Notes: generated by a model not told the origin, from the letters alone. Counted from the stretch's first letter, positions 1 through 7,182 are shown. The stretch: DNA of 11,186 nt from Burkholderiaceae bacterium (GCA_019428955.1 JAHYJF010000097.1:1-11186); one strand, 5' to 3'. Numbers and translations are program-made.

Positions 1-143
1 AGACATGGCGCCGCCTCAACGGTGCAAATCAGTTGCCACGCGTCATCGAAGGCGTCAAATTCACCGACGGGGTCGCCAATACCGATCCCGCCAAAACCAG
101 CGCCGCTTGATCAGGTGCCGTCACCCAAAATCAGGCATAGCTC
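1..143 (+). mobile_element. Right end of an IS256-family-like insertion sequence (rest outside window)
   Basis: The stretch holds the last codons of a transposase reading frame and about 33 non-coding bases after its stop (108-110). The bases at about 122-143, with the core CACCCAAAATCAGGCATAGC, have the look of the terminal inverted repeat of IS256-group elements, which often end in a CATAGCTC/CAATAGCTC-like string. That resemblance is from memory. Immediately afterwards a frame typical of a molybdenum-hydroxylase FAD subunit begins in mid-domain, so the junction lies near 140-144. The left end and the 8-9 bp target duplication typical of the family cannot be checked here. Confidence 0.6.
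3..110 (+). CDS. Transposase, IS256 (mutator-type) family, C-terminal fragment
   Basis: The frame is open from the left window edge to TGA at 108-110 and gives 35 residues containing WRRLNGANQLPRVIEGV followed by KFTDGV. This matches my recollection of the conserved C-terminal tail of IS256-group DDE transposases (W-R-R-L-x-G-x-N-Q-L-P-K-V/I). The catalytic DDE residues would lie upstream, outside the window. The enzyme would cut and paste its own element. The fragment is cut by the window edge, so whether the full transposase is intact cannot be told. No start codon belongs to this piece; the ATG codons at 5 and 22 are in other frames. Confidence 0.65.
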   Translation, partial: TWRRLNGANQLPRVIEGVKFTDGVANTDPAKTSAA

Positions 144-980
144 CTCAGCGAGGCCGCAGCCCTGCTCGAGCGTCATGGAACCGATGCACGTTTGCTCGCG
201 GGGGGCACCGATCTGACCGTCGGCCTGCGCCATCATTTGATCGCTCCGAAGGTGGTGATTGATCTGAAGCGGATCAACGATATTGCGGCAGGCATCGAGA
301 TCACCGATGGCAGCCTGCGCATTTCAGCGAAAACGACCATGGCAAAGTTGGTTCGCAATGCATTGGTTCAACACCATTTTCCTGCGCTGGTCGAGGCGGC
401 CGATGTGGTGGGCTCGCCCCAAATCCGCAACCGAGCCACGTTGATTGGTAATATTTGTAACGCCTCACCTGCTGCCGACACGGTGCCAGTGCTATGTGTT
501 TATGGTGCCTCAGTCATCGTCTACGGCAAGGGTGGGGAGCGCGAAGTGGCAGTGGTCGATTTCATCCAAGGCAACCGCAAGATCGACTTGCAGCGAGGCG
601 AGTTGGTTGTGGCGGTTAAGCTGCCGATCCCCAAAACCGCCTATGGTGCTGCCTTTGATCGCGTCACGCGCCGCCGGGGGGTTGATCTTGCGACAGTTAA
701 TCTGTGCTGCGGTATTGGACCATCGGGCAGGGCGGTTCTGGCACTTGGAGCAGTGTCGCCGCGCCCCTTGTTGCTTGAGGACGCGGACGGTGCCTTTTCA
801 AACATCGACGCCGCGGCTGCGGAACGTATGGCGGGGCTGGATGGGCTTGTGGGGCAGGCCGCCCCGATCAGTGATGTACGCGCCAGCGCCGACTATCGCC
901 GGGCGATGCTGAAGGTTCTGGCCGAACGGACCTTGGCCCACGCGCAAGACAGATTGCAGGAATGGGGTCAAAATGTCTGA
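141..980 (+). pseudogene. FAD-binding subunit of a xanthine-dehydrogenase-family molybdenum hydroxylase, 5'-truncated
   Basis: In an intact enzyme this subunit binds FAD and passes electrons from the [2Fe-2S] centres to the final acceptor (CoxM/HcrB/XdhB-type, cytoplasmic). Visible motifs are LLAGGTDLTVGLRHH near the start (the PCMH-type FAD pyrophosphate loop), GSPQIRNRATLIGNICNASPAAD (the second FAD motif) and a DRVTRRRGVDLATVNL segment before the C-terminal domain. Homology-like sequence continues upstream of the first possible start, reading SEAAALLERHGTDAR from 147 to the TTG at 192, and is then stopped by an in-frame TAG at 138-140 at the IS end. There is no ATG or GTG between that stop and the FAD motif; only CTG (162) and TTG (192) exist. 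About 12-15 N-terminal codons plus start and RBS are therefore lost. The gene may be dead, or weakly translated from TTG 192 as 262 residues. The stop overlaps the next gene by 8 bases. Confidence 0.75.
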
Positions 981-3723
981 GATGCTGAACATTGAAGTTG
1001 TGGTGAATGGGCAGCGTCACAGTGCCAACATTGCCCCGAATGTAACCTTGCTGGATTTCCTGCGCGATGACCTGAAACTGAAGGGAGCGAAAGAGTGTTG
1101 CGGCGTAGGCGAATGCGGCGCATGCACTGTCTCGGTGGATGGGGAGACAGTGAACTCATGTCTCTTTCTTGCGGTAGAGGCCGACGGTGCCCAGGTCCGC
1201 ACGGTCGAAGGCCTTGCTCCTGCAGGTGACCTCAGCCCACTTCAAGAGTCGTTTCTGGAATGCGGCGCGGTGCAATGCGGGTTCTGCATCCCCGGCATGG
1301 TGATGTCGGCGCAGGCGGTTCTGGATGAAAATCCTGCGCCGGATGAAAGTGTGGTACGTGAGGGACTTTCCGGCAACCTGTGCCGCTGTGGTGGTTACAA
1401 TCGCATGTTCGCAGCGATGAAATCAGCCTCCAGAAAGCTGGCAGGCGAGCGCCCCGTGCAGGGCCATTGCCATAGCGCGACAGGCAAGACTGTCGGAACC
1501 GACGTGGTGCGGTCGGGTGGCGCTGAGCGTTTGACGGGCGCGCAGGCCTTCCTTGCCGATCTGGAAGTCGCGAATGTGCTGCATCTGAAGCTGGTGACAC
1601 TGGATGTGGCACGCGCCCGGATCGATGCGATTGACGCCACTGCGGCGAGGGCGCTGCCAGGGGTGGTTGCCGTGATCTCAGCCGCCGATCTGCCGCAGCC
1701 AGTGCCGCGCTTTGGGCCGGTGTACAAGGACCGACCGATTCTGGCGGTGGGCGAAACCAAATACCACGGCGAGCCAGTCGCGGTCGTGGCAGCAGAGACG
1801 CTGGAACTGGCCGAACTGGCCGCGTCCTTGGTCAAGGTGCAGTTCACGCCGCTGCCGCATGCGGTGTCTATCGACGCCGCGTTGGCTGAAGGCGCGCCGC
1901 TGGTGCCGTCGATCGATCTTCGTCAAGCGCCGCATCTTATTGGCACCAATGTGATGCAAGACCGAAATTACGGCTGGGGCGATGTTGCAGGTTGCGTAGC
2001 GGATGTGGTGGTCGAGAATACCTATACCTTCCCGATGGTGACGCACTTTGCGATCGAGCCAATCGGAATGATCGTGGACGCCAGAAAAGACTGGATGAAG
2101 GTCTGGAGCCCGGTACAACACCCTTTCCTGTTGCAAAAGATCATGGCGGATCTGTTTGAATTGCCGCTGACTCAGGTGCATGTGATCGCGCCTGATCCGG
2201 GAGGCGGTTTTGGCGGAAAGCAAAACCCCAAGCTTGAACCGCTGTGCGCCTATGTCTCGATGCAGACTGGGAGGCCCTGCCGGTTGGTAATGACGCTGGA
2301 GGAAACCTTTCAAGCTATGCGCCGGGCGGGCGCTAAGGTGTCTGTGCGGTCAGGTTTTGCATTGGACGGGACCATTCTGTTTCAGGACATCCAGTCGAGT
2401 TATCTGATCGGCGCCTATGTCGATATTGCCGAGAGGGTGATGACCAAAGGCAACTATCTGGGCTGCGGTCCTTACCGGGTGCCGAACGCCCGCATTCATG
2501 CGCAGGCGGTGATGTCGCACACGACGCCCAGCTGCGCATTCAGGGGGTTCGGGACACCGCAAATCGCCTGGGCAATCGAATCCCAGATGGATGCTGCGGC
2601 GCGCCAGTTGGGCTTCGATGGCTTACAAATCCGACTGAAGAACCTAGCCCATCGCGGTGACGAGGTGGTGAAGGGCGATTTCCCGGCGGACGGCGATTGG
2701 CCGGAGTCGGTGCGGCAAGCGGCTGACGCGATTGGCTGGGACACTGCGTTGCCTGAAGGTCGCGGCCGCGGGATTGCGGTGGCGATCAAGTCAGGCGCCA
2801 CGACAGGGCTGTCAAATTCAACCGTGCGGCTGTTGGCTGATGGCAGTGTCATCCTATATGCAGGCACATCCGATATGGGGCAGGGCGCACGGACGATCTT
2901 TGCCCAGTTGGTTGCTGATGCTTTTGGCGCACCGCTGGACCGGATTTCTGTTGTGATGGGGGACACTTCGGTAGTGCCGTTTGATCTGCAAACCTCGGCG
3001 AGCCGATCTACGGTGTTCATGGGCACAGCGATCATGCGGGCCTGCGCGGATATTTGTGAACAGGTGGTCGAACTGGCCACCGATCTGCTTGGGATAAGCG
3101 CGGATCAGGTGCGGGTTGCAGATGGCATGGTGCATCTGCCCGATGGTGCCGAAACGGTTTTTGAATTTGTTCAGAAGGGTTTGGGCAAATGGAATGGCGA
3201 GCTGATCGGCAATGGCCGTATGCGCAAGCCGACCGACAAGATCCATCCCTTGGGCGGCACACCGGCGTTTTTCGAGTTCAATTGCAGCGCTTTTGAAGTG
3301 TCAGTCGATCGCGGCACCGGCGAGATCCTGATCCACAAGCATGTTACCGTTGGCGATGTCGGCAAGGCGCTGAACCCGTTGCAGGTGGAAATGCAGGACG
3401 AAGGCGCTGCGATCATGGGGCTAGGCCACAGTATGATGGAGCACCTGATCATGAACGATAAAGGCGCAATCCGAAACCTTGGCGCGCTGGATTATCGCAT
3501 CCCGACCACCAAGGATATGCCATTGTCACTGGTTACGCAGATTGTGGAAAATCAAGACGGGCCCGGTCCTTATGGGGCCAAGGGCGTCAGCGAGGGGGCG
3601 ATCCTCTGCACGGCACCGGCCCTTGCGGCGGCCTTGACCGAAGCCACAGGCGTCGTGGTCCGGGACCTGCCGCTGACCCCGGAACGCGTGTGGTCGGCTC
3701 TGCACAGGGCCGCAGCCGAATAA
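973..3723 (+). CDS. Fused [2Fe-2S] / molybdopterin-binding catalytic subunit of a xanthine-dehydrogenase-family molybdenum hydroxylase
   Basis: Probable cytoplasmic hydroxylase of 916 residues; no twin-arginine signal is seen. Domains in order: plant-type ferredoxin (about 5-80; C43, C48, C51, C63), a second [2Fe-2S] helical domain (about 85-155; C102, C105, C137, C139), a linker, the aldehyde oxidase/xanthine dehydrogenase a/b hammerhead (about 183-295), then two molybdopterin-binding domains to the C-terminus. Molybdopterin-contact motifs are GGGFGGK (410-416), CAFRGFG (521-527), GTSDMGQG (631-638) and SASRST (675-680). GVSEGA places the expected catalytic base at E874. The position matching Glu802 of bovine xanthine dehydrogenase (after GGFGGK) is Q417, so xanthine is an unlikely substrate. 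The CO-dehydrogenase signature is absent. Small and large subunits are usually separate in bacteria; here they are fused, as in the roughly 907-residue Desulfovibrio aldehyde oxidoreductase, which lacks FAD. ATG 973 is chosen for the 8-base overlap with the FAD gene and an AGGA at 958-961; ATG 982 is an alternative. Confidence 0.93.
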   Translation: MSEMLNIEVVVNGQRHSANIAPNVTLLDFLRDDLKLKGAKECCGVGECGACTVSVDGETVNSCLFLAVEADGAQVRTVEGLAPAGDLSPLQESFLECGAVQCGFCIPGMVMSAQAVLDENPAPDESVVREGLSGNLCRCGGYNRMFAAMKSASRKLAGERPVQGHCHSATGKTVGTDVVRSGGAERLTGAQAFLADLEVANVLHLKLVTLDVARARIDAIDATAARALPGVVAVISAADLPQPVPRFGPVYKDRPILAVGETKYHGEPVAVVAAETLELAELAASLVKVQFTPLPHAVSIDAALAEGAPLVPSIDLRQAPHLIGTNVMQDRNYGWGDVAGCVADVVVENTYTFPMVTHFAIEPIGMIVDARKDWMKVWSPVQHPFLLQKIMADLFELPLTQVHVIAPDPGGGFGGKQNPKLEPLCAYVSMQTGRPCRLVMTLEETFQAMRRAGAKVSVRSGFALDGTILFQDIQSSYLIGAYVDIAERVMTKGNYLGCGPYRVPNARIHAQAVMSHTTPSCAFRGFGTPQIAWAIESQMDAAARQLGFDGLQIRLKNLAHRGDEVVKGDFPADGDWPESVRQAADAIGWDTALPEGRGRGIAVAIKSGATTGLSNSTVRLLADGSVILYAGTSDMGQGARTIFAQLVADAFGAPLDRISVVMGDTSVVPFDLQTSASRSTVFMGTAIMRACADICEQVVELATDLLGISADQVRVADGMVHLPDGAETVFEFVQKGLGKWNGELIGNGRMRKPTDKIHPLGGTPAFFEFNCSAFEVSVDRGTGEILIHKHVTVGDVGKALNPLQVEMQDEGAAIMGLGHSMMEHLIMNDKGAIRNLGALDYRIPTTKDMPLSLVTQIVENQDGPGPYGAKGVSEGAILCTAPALAAALTEATGVVVRDLPLTPERVWSALHRAAAE

Positions 3724-3753
3724 CGCCACCACATACAGGCTACAACAATTCCT

Positions 3754-3783
3754 AAGGCCAGCCCGCGAAGCGGTGCTGGCCTT
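3754..3783 (+). terminator. Hairpin terminator after the molybdenum hydroxylase gene
   Basis: AAGGCCAGC (3754-3762) pairs with GCTGGCCTT (3775-3783). Inside it CCGC (3763-3766) pairs with GCGG (3770-3773) around a GAA loop, with one bulged T at 3774. That makes 13 base pairs in all, starting 30 bases after the stop codon. The trailing sequence is GCTCGCCTTTAAAG, so the U-tract is poor. The position between the end of one gene and the promoter of the next supports a terminator. Confidence 0.65.
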
Positions 3784-3843
3784 GCTCGCCTTTAAAGTCT
3801 CATCACATCGCACTGCGCAAGGCTCATCAAAATAATCATTACT

Positions 3844-3859
3844 CGATTATCGATTATCG
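3844..3859. repeat. Two overlapping CGATtATCG palindromes (7-bp tandem repeat)
   Basis: CGATTATCGATTATCG is two 9-bp odd palindromes (3844-3852 and 3851-3859) sharing a CG, equivalent to CGATTAT repeated twice. It lies directly upstream of the -35 element of the transport operon and its last ATCG is also the first half of the next dyad. This is a plausible accessory regulator-binding site. No regulator family can be assigned. Confidence 0.5.
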
Positions 3860-3877
3860 TTGACATGAATCAACGAT
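3856..3877. promoter_or_regulatory. Perfect 8-bp inverted repeat overlapping the -35 box (candidate operator)
   Basis: ATCGTTGA (3856-3863) and TCAACGAT (3870-3877) are exact inverted copies separated by six bases (CATGAA). The left arm contains the first four bases of the TTGACA -35 element at 3860-3865, so a dimeric protein bound here would touch RNA polymerase contacts directly. The arrangement fits a repressor site. It also contains a T-N11-A spacing (3861/3873) of the kind LysR-type regulators use. No regulator gene is in the window. Confidence 0.6.
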
Positions 3878-3888
3878 GCAGGCTTAGT
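3860..3888 (+). promoter_or_regulatory. Sigma-70-type promoter of the ABC transport operon
   Basis: A perfect TTGACA at 3860-3865 is followed after 17 bases by CTTAGT (3883-3888), which matches three of six bases of TATAAT. The predicted transcript start is near 3894-3896, about 30 bases before the TTG start codon at 3924. The weak -10 with a perfect -35, and the dyads over both -35 and start point, suggest a regulated promoter. Confidence 0.55.
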
Positions 3889-3890
3889 CA

Positions 3891-3908
3891 CCGAAACGAG
3901 GGTTTCGG
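3891..3908. promoter_or_regulatory. Perfect 7-bp dyad at the predicted transcript start and leader
   Basis: CCGAAAC (3891-3897) and GTTTCGG (3902-3908) are exact inverted copies around GAGG. The dyad covers the predicted transcription start and ends two bases before the ribosome binding site GGGAGG (3911-3916). It could be a second operator. If transcription starts upstream of it, it could instead be a leader hairpin that affects translation of the first gene. Confidence 0.45.
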
Positions 3909-3910
3909 CG

Positions 3911-3916
3911 GGGAGG
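3911..3916 (+). promoter_or_regulatory. Ribosome binding site that supports the TTG start of the livH-like gene
   Basis: GGGAGG lies seven bases upstream of TTG at 3924. The first in-frame ATG is at 3963, with no comparable purine run at the right distance, and starting there would cut into the N-terminal hydrophobic segment. The TTG is therefore preferred. Confidence 0.6.
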
Positions 3917-3923
3917 GCGAGGC

Positions 3924-4931
3924 TTGACCAAGACGACCAGACTATGGTCGGCGGTGGGCGTGATGGCTGTTTCCATCGTCGTGCTGCTGGCCGCGATCAC
4001 ATGGCCGGAATGGCTGGAAACTTTGCTGATTTCGCGCAAGGCGTTCTTCAGCGCTTTGCTGAACGGCATCACCGTTGCAGGGCTGTATTTCATCGTTGCT
4101 GCCGGGTTTACACTGATTTTCGGACTGATGCGCATCGTCAATATGGCGCATGGCACGCTTTATCTGCTGGGCGCCTATATCGGGTATGAAGTGGTTTCGC
4201 GCAGCGGCAGCTGGTTGTTGGGTGCCGCCGCCGCTTTCCTGTCGATTGCTGCGGCTGGCGTCTTGTTACAGGTGCTGGTCTTTCGTCGCATCGAGAAGGA
4301 TGAGCTGCGGCAAACCCTGGTCTCAATCGGTCTGACCATTCTGTTCGCTGATATCATGATGGCGATTTGGGGTGGGGAGACGTTTCAAATCCCGATGCCG
4401 GAACTGCTTGGCGGCTCGGCCAAGCTGCCGATCATCTCGGCAGTAAAATCGAATGGGACCGTGGTTTACCTCAGCTATCCAATTTATCGGTTGTTCGTTT
4501 TGGCGACAGCTTTGGTTGTGGGTGCGGCTCTTTATCTGATGCTAACCCGGTCGCGCATTGGGCTGATGGTACGTGCTGGCGTAGATGATCGCGGCATGTT
4601 GGCGGCCTCTGGCGTCAATGTGGACCGGGTGTTCGTGGCGATCTTTGGCCTTGGTGCCGGGCTTGCGGGGTTTGCCGGTTTAATTGGCGGTACGGCGCTG
4701 TCGGTCTCGCCGGGCGAGGATATTCGCTACCTGCTGGCCTCTTTGGTCGTGGTGATCGTGGGCGGCATGGGATCCATCGGTGGGGCGGCGATAGGTGCTG
4801 TTCTGGTGGGTGTCACCGGGCAGTTGGGGCTGGTTTACTTCCCCTCTTACTCGGCGGTCTGCACATTCCTGATCATGGTGATCACTCTGATGATCCGTCC
4901 CGAAGGTATCATGGGGAAGGTGCGCAAATGA
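3924..4931 (+). CDS. livH: LivH-like inner-membrane permease of a branched-chain-amino-acid-type ABC importer
   Basis: One of two permeases forming the channel of a HAAT/LIV-type ABC importer in the inner membrane. The protein has 335 residues, slightly longer than typical LivH. It is strongly hydrophobic, with segments at roughly 8-28, 42-68, 75-92, 98-120, 133-150, 188-207, 237-260, 268-285 and 288-325. Family hallmarks are NGITVAGLYFIVAAGFTLIFGLMRIVNMAHG (47-77, described here by position), RIGLMVRAGVDDRGMLAASGVNVDRV in the cytoplasmic ATPase-contact loop (about 211-236), and GGMGSIGGAAIGA (280-292). It is the first gene of the transport operon, and its TGA overlaps the ATG of the next permease gene (ATGA), suggesting coupled translation. 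The symbol is by family; leucine-type amino acids are not necessarily the substrate. Confidence 0.92.
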   Translation: MTKTTRLWSAVGVMAVSIVVLLAAITWPEWLETLLISRKAFFSALLNGITVAGLYFIVAAGFTLIFGLMRIVNMAHGTLYLLGAYIGYEVVSRSGSWLLGAAAAFLSIAAAGVLLQVLVFRRIEKDELRQTLVSIGLTILFADIMMAIWGGETFQIPMPELLGGSAKLPIISAVKSNGTVVYLSYPIYRLFVLATALVVGAALYLMLTRSRIGLMVRAGVDDRGMLAASGVNVDRVFVAIFGLGAGLAGFAGLIGGTALSVSPGEDIRYLLASLVVVIVGGMGSIGGAAIGAVLVGVTGQLGLVYFPSYSAVCTFLIMVITLMIRPEGIMGKVRK

Positions 4932-5896
4932 CCTCAAATCGCAATGTTCAGGTGCATGTGGCAGCGGCGTTTGCCTTGATTGCCATGCCTGCGGTGGTCG
5001 GCAGCTTTGTGCTGAGTGAGTTGGGGTCCTACGCAATGATCCTTGGCCTGATCGCTTTGGCCACGATGATGCTGGCGGGTTACGGTGGCATCATAAGCCT
5101 GGCACAAATCACGGTTGCCGGACTTGCTGCCTATACCGTCGCCATTCTTGGTGAGAATAGCACTGGCGTGCATGGCTATGGCCTGCCGGACTGGGTCAAC
5201 GTGCCTGCGGCTCTGATTGTTGCGGTGGCGTTTTCCACCATCGTGGGGGCAGCGGCGGCGCGGACGCGGGGCGTCTATACCATCATGATTACCTTGGCGA
5301 TTGCCGCGGCGTTCTTCTACTTTGCGATGCAGAACTACAGCCTGTTCAATGGCTTTTCCGGTTATGCGGGCATCCGCGCGCCAGAGTTCCTGGCGACAAC
5401 TGAAGGCCCAGTTAGGTTCTACTATCTGGTTTTGGCTTTGGCCGCTGCCGCGTATGGCATCGCCACCTATATCGCGGATACGCCGTTTGGGCTCGCAATG
5501 CAGGCCATCCGCGACAACGAGGCGCGGGCGCGGGCGGTGGGGTTCAACGTGGTCGCCCACAAGTTCGCGCTGAACGCCTTTGTCGGACTGTTTTCCGGCA
5601 TCGCGGGGGTATTGCTGGTCTGGTTCAACGGCCGGATTTCACCCGGTTCCATAGGTGTCGATACCGCCATCGACATTCTGGTCATCACCATGATTGGTGG
5701 CATTCGCCACCCGATTGGCCCGTTCATCGGTGCCGTGGCCTTTGTGCTGCTGAAAACCTTTGCCATCGATCTGGTTGGGGCCGAGCGGTTCAACTCGCTG
5801 ATCGCCATCGTGTTTTTGCTGATCGTTTTTGCCTCGCCCGATGGGTTGGTTGGGCTGTGGCGGCGCATTTACGTCCCCCGGGCGGCCAAAGGCTGA
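4928..5896 (+). CDS. livM: LivM-like inner-membrane permease of the same ABC importer
   Basis: Second permease of the importer, 322 residues, pairing with the LivH-like protein. Hydrophobic segments run at about 10-30, 33-75, 92-110, 117-135, 162-183, 213-233, 248-282 and 288-310. The cytoplasmic coupling loop AIRDNEARARAVGFNVVAHK (193-212) is the family's EAA-like contact for the ATPase and is followed by the conserved MIGGIRHPIGPFIGA (255-269). Unlike some LivM proteins it has no C-terminal fused ATPase domain; the ATPases are separate genes downstream. The ATG start overlaps the preceding stop by four bases. Fifty bases separate it from the binding-protein gene, the only clear gap in the operon. 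Confidence 0.92.
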   Translation: MTSNRNVQVHVAAAFALIAMPAVVGSFVLSELGSYAMILGLIALATMMLAGYGGIISLAQITVAGLAAYTVAILGENSTGVHGYGLPDWVNVPAALIVAVAFSTIVGAAAARTRGVYTIMITLAIAAAFFYFAMQNYSLFNGFSGYAGIRAPEFLATTEGPVRFYYLVLALAAAAYGIATYIADTPFGLAMQAIRDNEARARAVGFNVVAHKFALNAFVGLFSGIAGVLLVWFNGRISPGSIGVDTAIDILVITMIGGIRHPIGPFIGAVAFVLLKTFAIDLVGAERFNSLIAIVFLLIVFASPDGLVGLWRRIYVPRAAKG

Positions 5897-5931
5897 CGGG
5901 TTCTATCGAGAATAGACTGTTTCAACACCCA

Positions 5932-5939
5932 GGGAGGAG
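5932..5939 (+). promoter_or_regulatory. Strong ribosome binding site that fixes the binding-protein start
   Basis: GGGAGGAG lies seven bases upstream of ATG 5947, the only near-consensus site in the operon. The reading frame is open further upstream to 5857, but that part overlaps the permease gene and carries no signal peptide. ATG 5947 gives a proper signal peptide. Confidence 0.75.
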
Positions 5940-5946
5940 ACCTGAC

Positions 5947-7182
5947 ATGAAGAAGATCATCGGACTGGCCGCATTGCTGACCGGAACCGCACTGTCGCCC
6001 GCAATGGCACAAGAGGCGATCAAGATCGGCCTTTTGGCTACGCTGGAGGGACCGTTCACTGTGCTGGGCCAAGATGCACAACGCGGCGCTGAACTGGCCG
6101 TGAAGAAATTTGGCGGGGCCGTCCATGGCCACCCGATTGAATGGGTTATCGGCTCTACTGACGCATCGCCGGATTCGGCCCTGGCGGCAGTGCGCAAGCT
6201 GGTGGAAAAAGACGGCGTGAAGGTCGTGATCGGTCCGCTGTCGGGCGACGAGGGTATGGCCGTCAAAGACTACGCCAAATCGCACCCCGACGTGACCTTC
6301 ATCAACGGCACTTCTGGCGCGCAAGACTTCACCCTGCGCGACCCGGTCGAGAACGTCTTCCGCTTTACCACCGACGGCGCGCAGTGGATGGCCGGTTTGG
6401 GCACCTATCTTTATGACACGAAAGAGGTTCGCACGCTGGCAACGGTGGCCGAGGACTATTCTTACCCCTACACTCAGGTTTTCGGCCTGATGGCCGAGTT
6501 CTGCACCAAGGGCGGTAAGGTTGTCTCGAAGTCCTGGGTTCCGATTGGCAACAAGGACTACTCTTCGGTCATCGCGGCAATTCCGGATGATGTGGATGCG
6601 GTCTATGTGGCCCTTGGCGGCGCAGACGCGGTCAACTTCCTGACGCAATACCAGCAATCGGGCGGCACGGCACCGCTGGTGGGTGGCTCGCTCACCGTTG
6701 AGCAGTCGGTTCTGGGTGTGCAAGGCACCCTGCGCGACACCGTGATCGGCATTCCCGCCGCAGGTCCGATAGCCGACAACAACCCGGCACCGGAATGGCA
6801 GGCGTTCGTTGCCGACTACAAGGCCGCCTTCGCCGATGGCTTCCCGTCGCCGTCGCTGTTCGCCCAAGGCTATTACATCAACACCATGGCTGCCCTGACC
6901 GGTCTGGACGCGGTGGACGGCGACCTGTCCGATGGCGGTGCCAAATATCGCGCCGCACTGTCGAGCCTGACACTGGACACCCCGACCGGCAAGCTCAGCC
7001 TTGACGCGAACCGCAACGGCATTGCCGACAACTTCGTGACGCAAGTGGTCGAGAATGCCGACGGCACCTTGTCGAACGAGATCCTGTTTGTGCAGCCGCA
7101 GGTGAACCAGACGCTTGGCATTGATCCGGCTGCCTTTATGGCAATGGGTGTGACAGGCCGCGACAACCCGACCTGCGAGTGA
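5947..7182 (+). CDS. Periplasmic substrate-binding protein of the ABC importer (type 1 fold, LivJ/AmiC-like)
   Basis: Extracytoplasmic receptor that captures the substrate and delivers it to the LivHM-like channel; 411 residues, about 390 when mature. Residues 1-21 form a Sec signal peptide (MKKIIGLAALLTGTALSPAMA) with cleavage after AMA. The mature protein begins QEAIKIGLLATLEGPFTVLGQ, the first strand of Peripla_BP_6 proteins, followed by GAELAVKKFGG (47-57) and the ligand-loop region VVIGPLSGDEG (93-103) and FINGTSGAQDF (118-128). The C-terminal part has FAQGYYINTMAAL (305-317). Only two cysteines are in the mature chain (186 and 410), so a disulfide tying down the C-terminus is possible. 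LDANRNGIADNF (352-363) resembles a Ca-binding loop but variants are common at this place in the family. It sits in mid-operon with the strongest RBS and its TGA overlaps the next GTG. The ligand cannot be named from sequence. Confidence 0.9.
   Translation: MKKIIGLAALLTGTALSPAMAQEAIKIGLLATLEGPFTVLGQDAQRGAELAVKKFGGAVHGHPIEWVIGSTDASPDSALAAVRKLVEKDGVKVVIGPLSGDEGMAVKDYAKSHPDVTFINGTSGAQDFTLRDPVENVFRFTTDGAQWMAGLGTYLYDTKEVRTLATVAEDYSYPYTQVFGLMAEFCTKGGKVVSKSWVPIGNKDYSSVIAAIPDDVDAVYVALGGADAVNFLTQYQQSGGTAPLVGGSLTVEQSVLGVQGTLRDTVIGIPAAGPIADNNPAPEWQAFVADYKAAFADGFPSPSLFAQGYYINTMAALTGLDAVDGDLSDGGAKYRAALSSLTLDTPTGKLSLDANRNGIADNFVTQVVENADGTLSNEILFVQPQVNQTLGIDPAAFMAMGVTGRDNPTCE

Noticed and set aside
192..194. 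TTG as the native start of the FAD subunit
   Set aside because: Family-like sequence (SEAAALLERHGTDAR) continues in frame upstream of it and no RBS precedes it, so it is at best a secondary start after the truncation.
5902..5916. Small dyad TCTAT-N5-ATAGA between the livM-like gene and the binding-protein gene
   Set aside because: Only five A/T-rich base pairs; too weak to claim as a terminator, processing site or operator.
5857..5946. Upstream extension of the binding-protein frame
   Set aside because: It overlaps the permease gene, adds Arg/Gly-rich residues before a clear signal peptide, and ignores the strong RBS at 5932-5939.
7002..7037. EF-hand-like loop LDANRNGIADNF in the binding protein
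   Set aside because: A similar D-x-N-x-N string occurs at this point in many type 1 binding proteins; a calcium site is not supported by more than a loose match.
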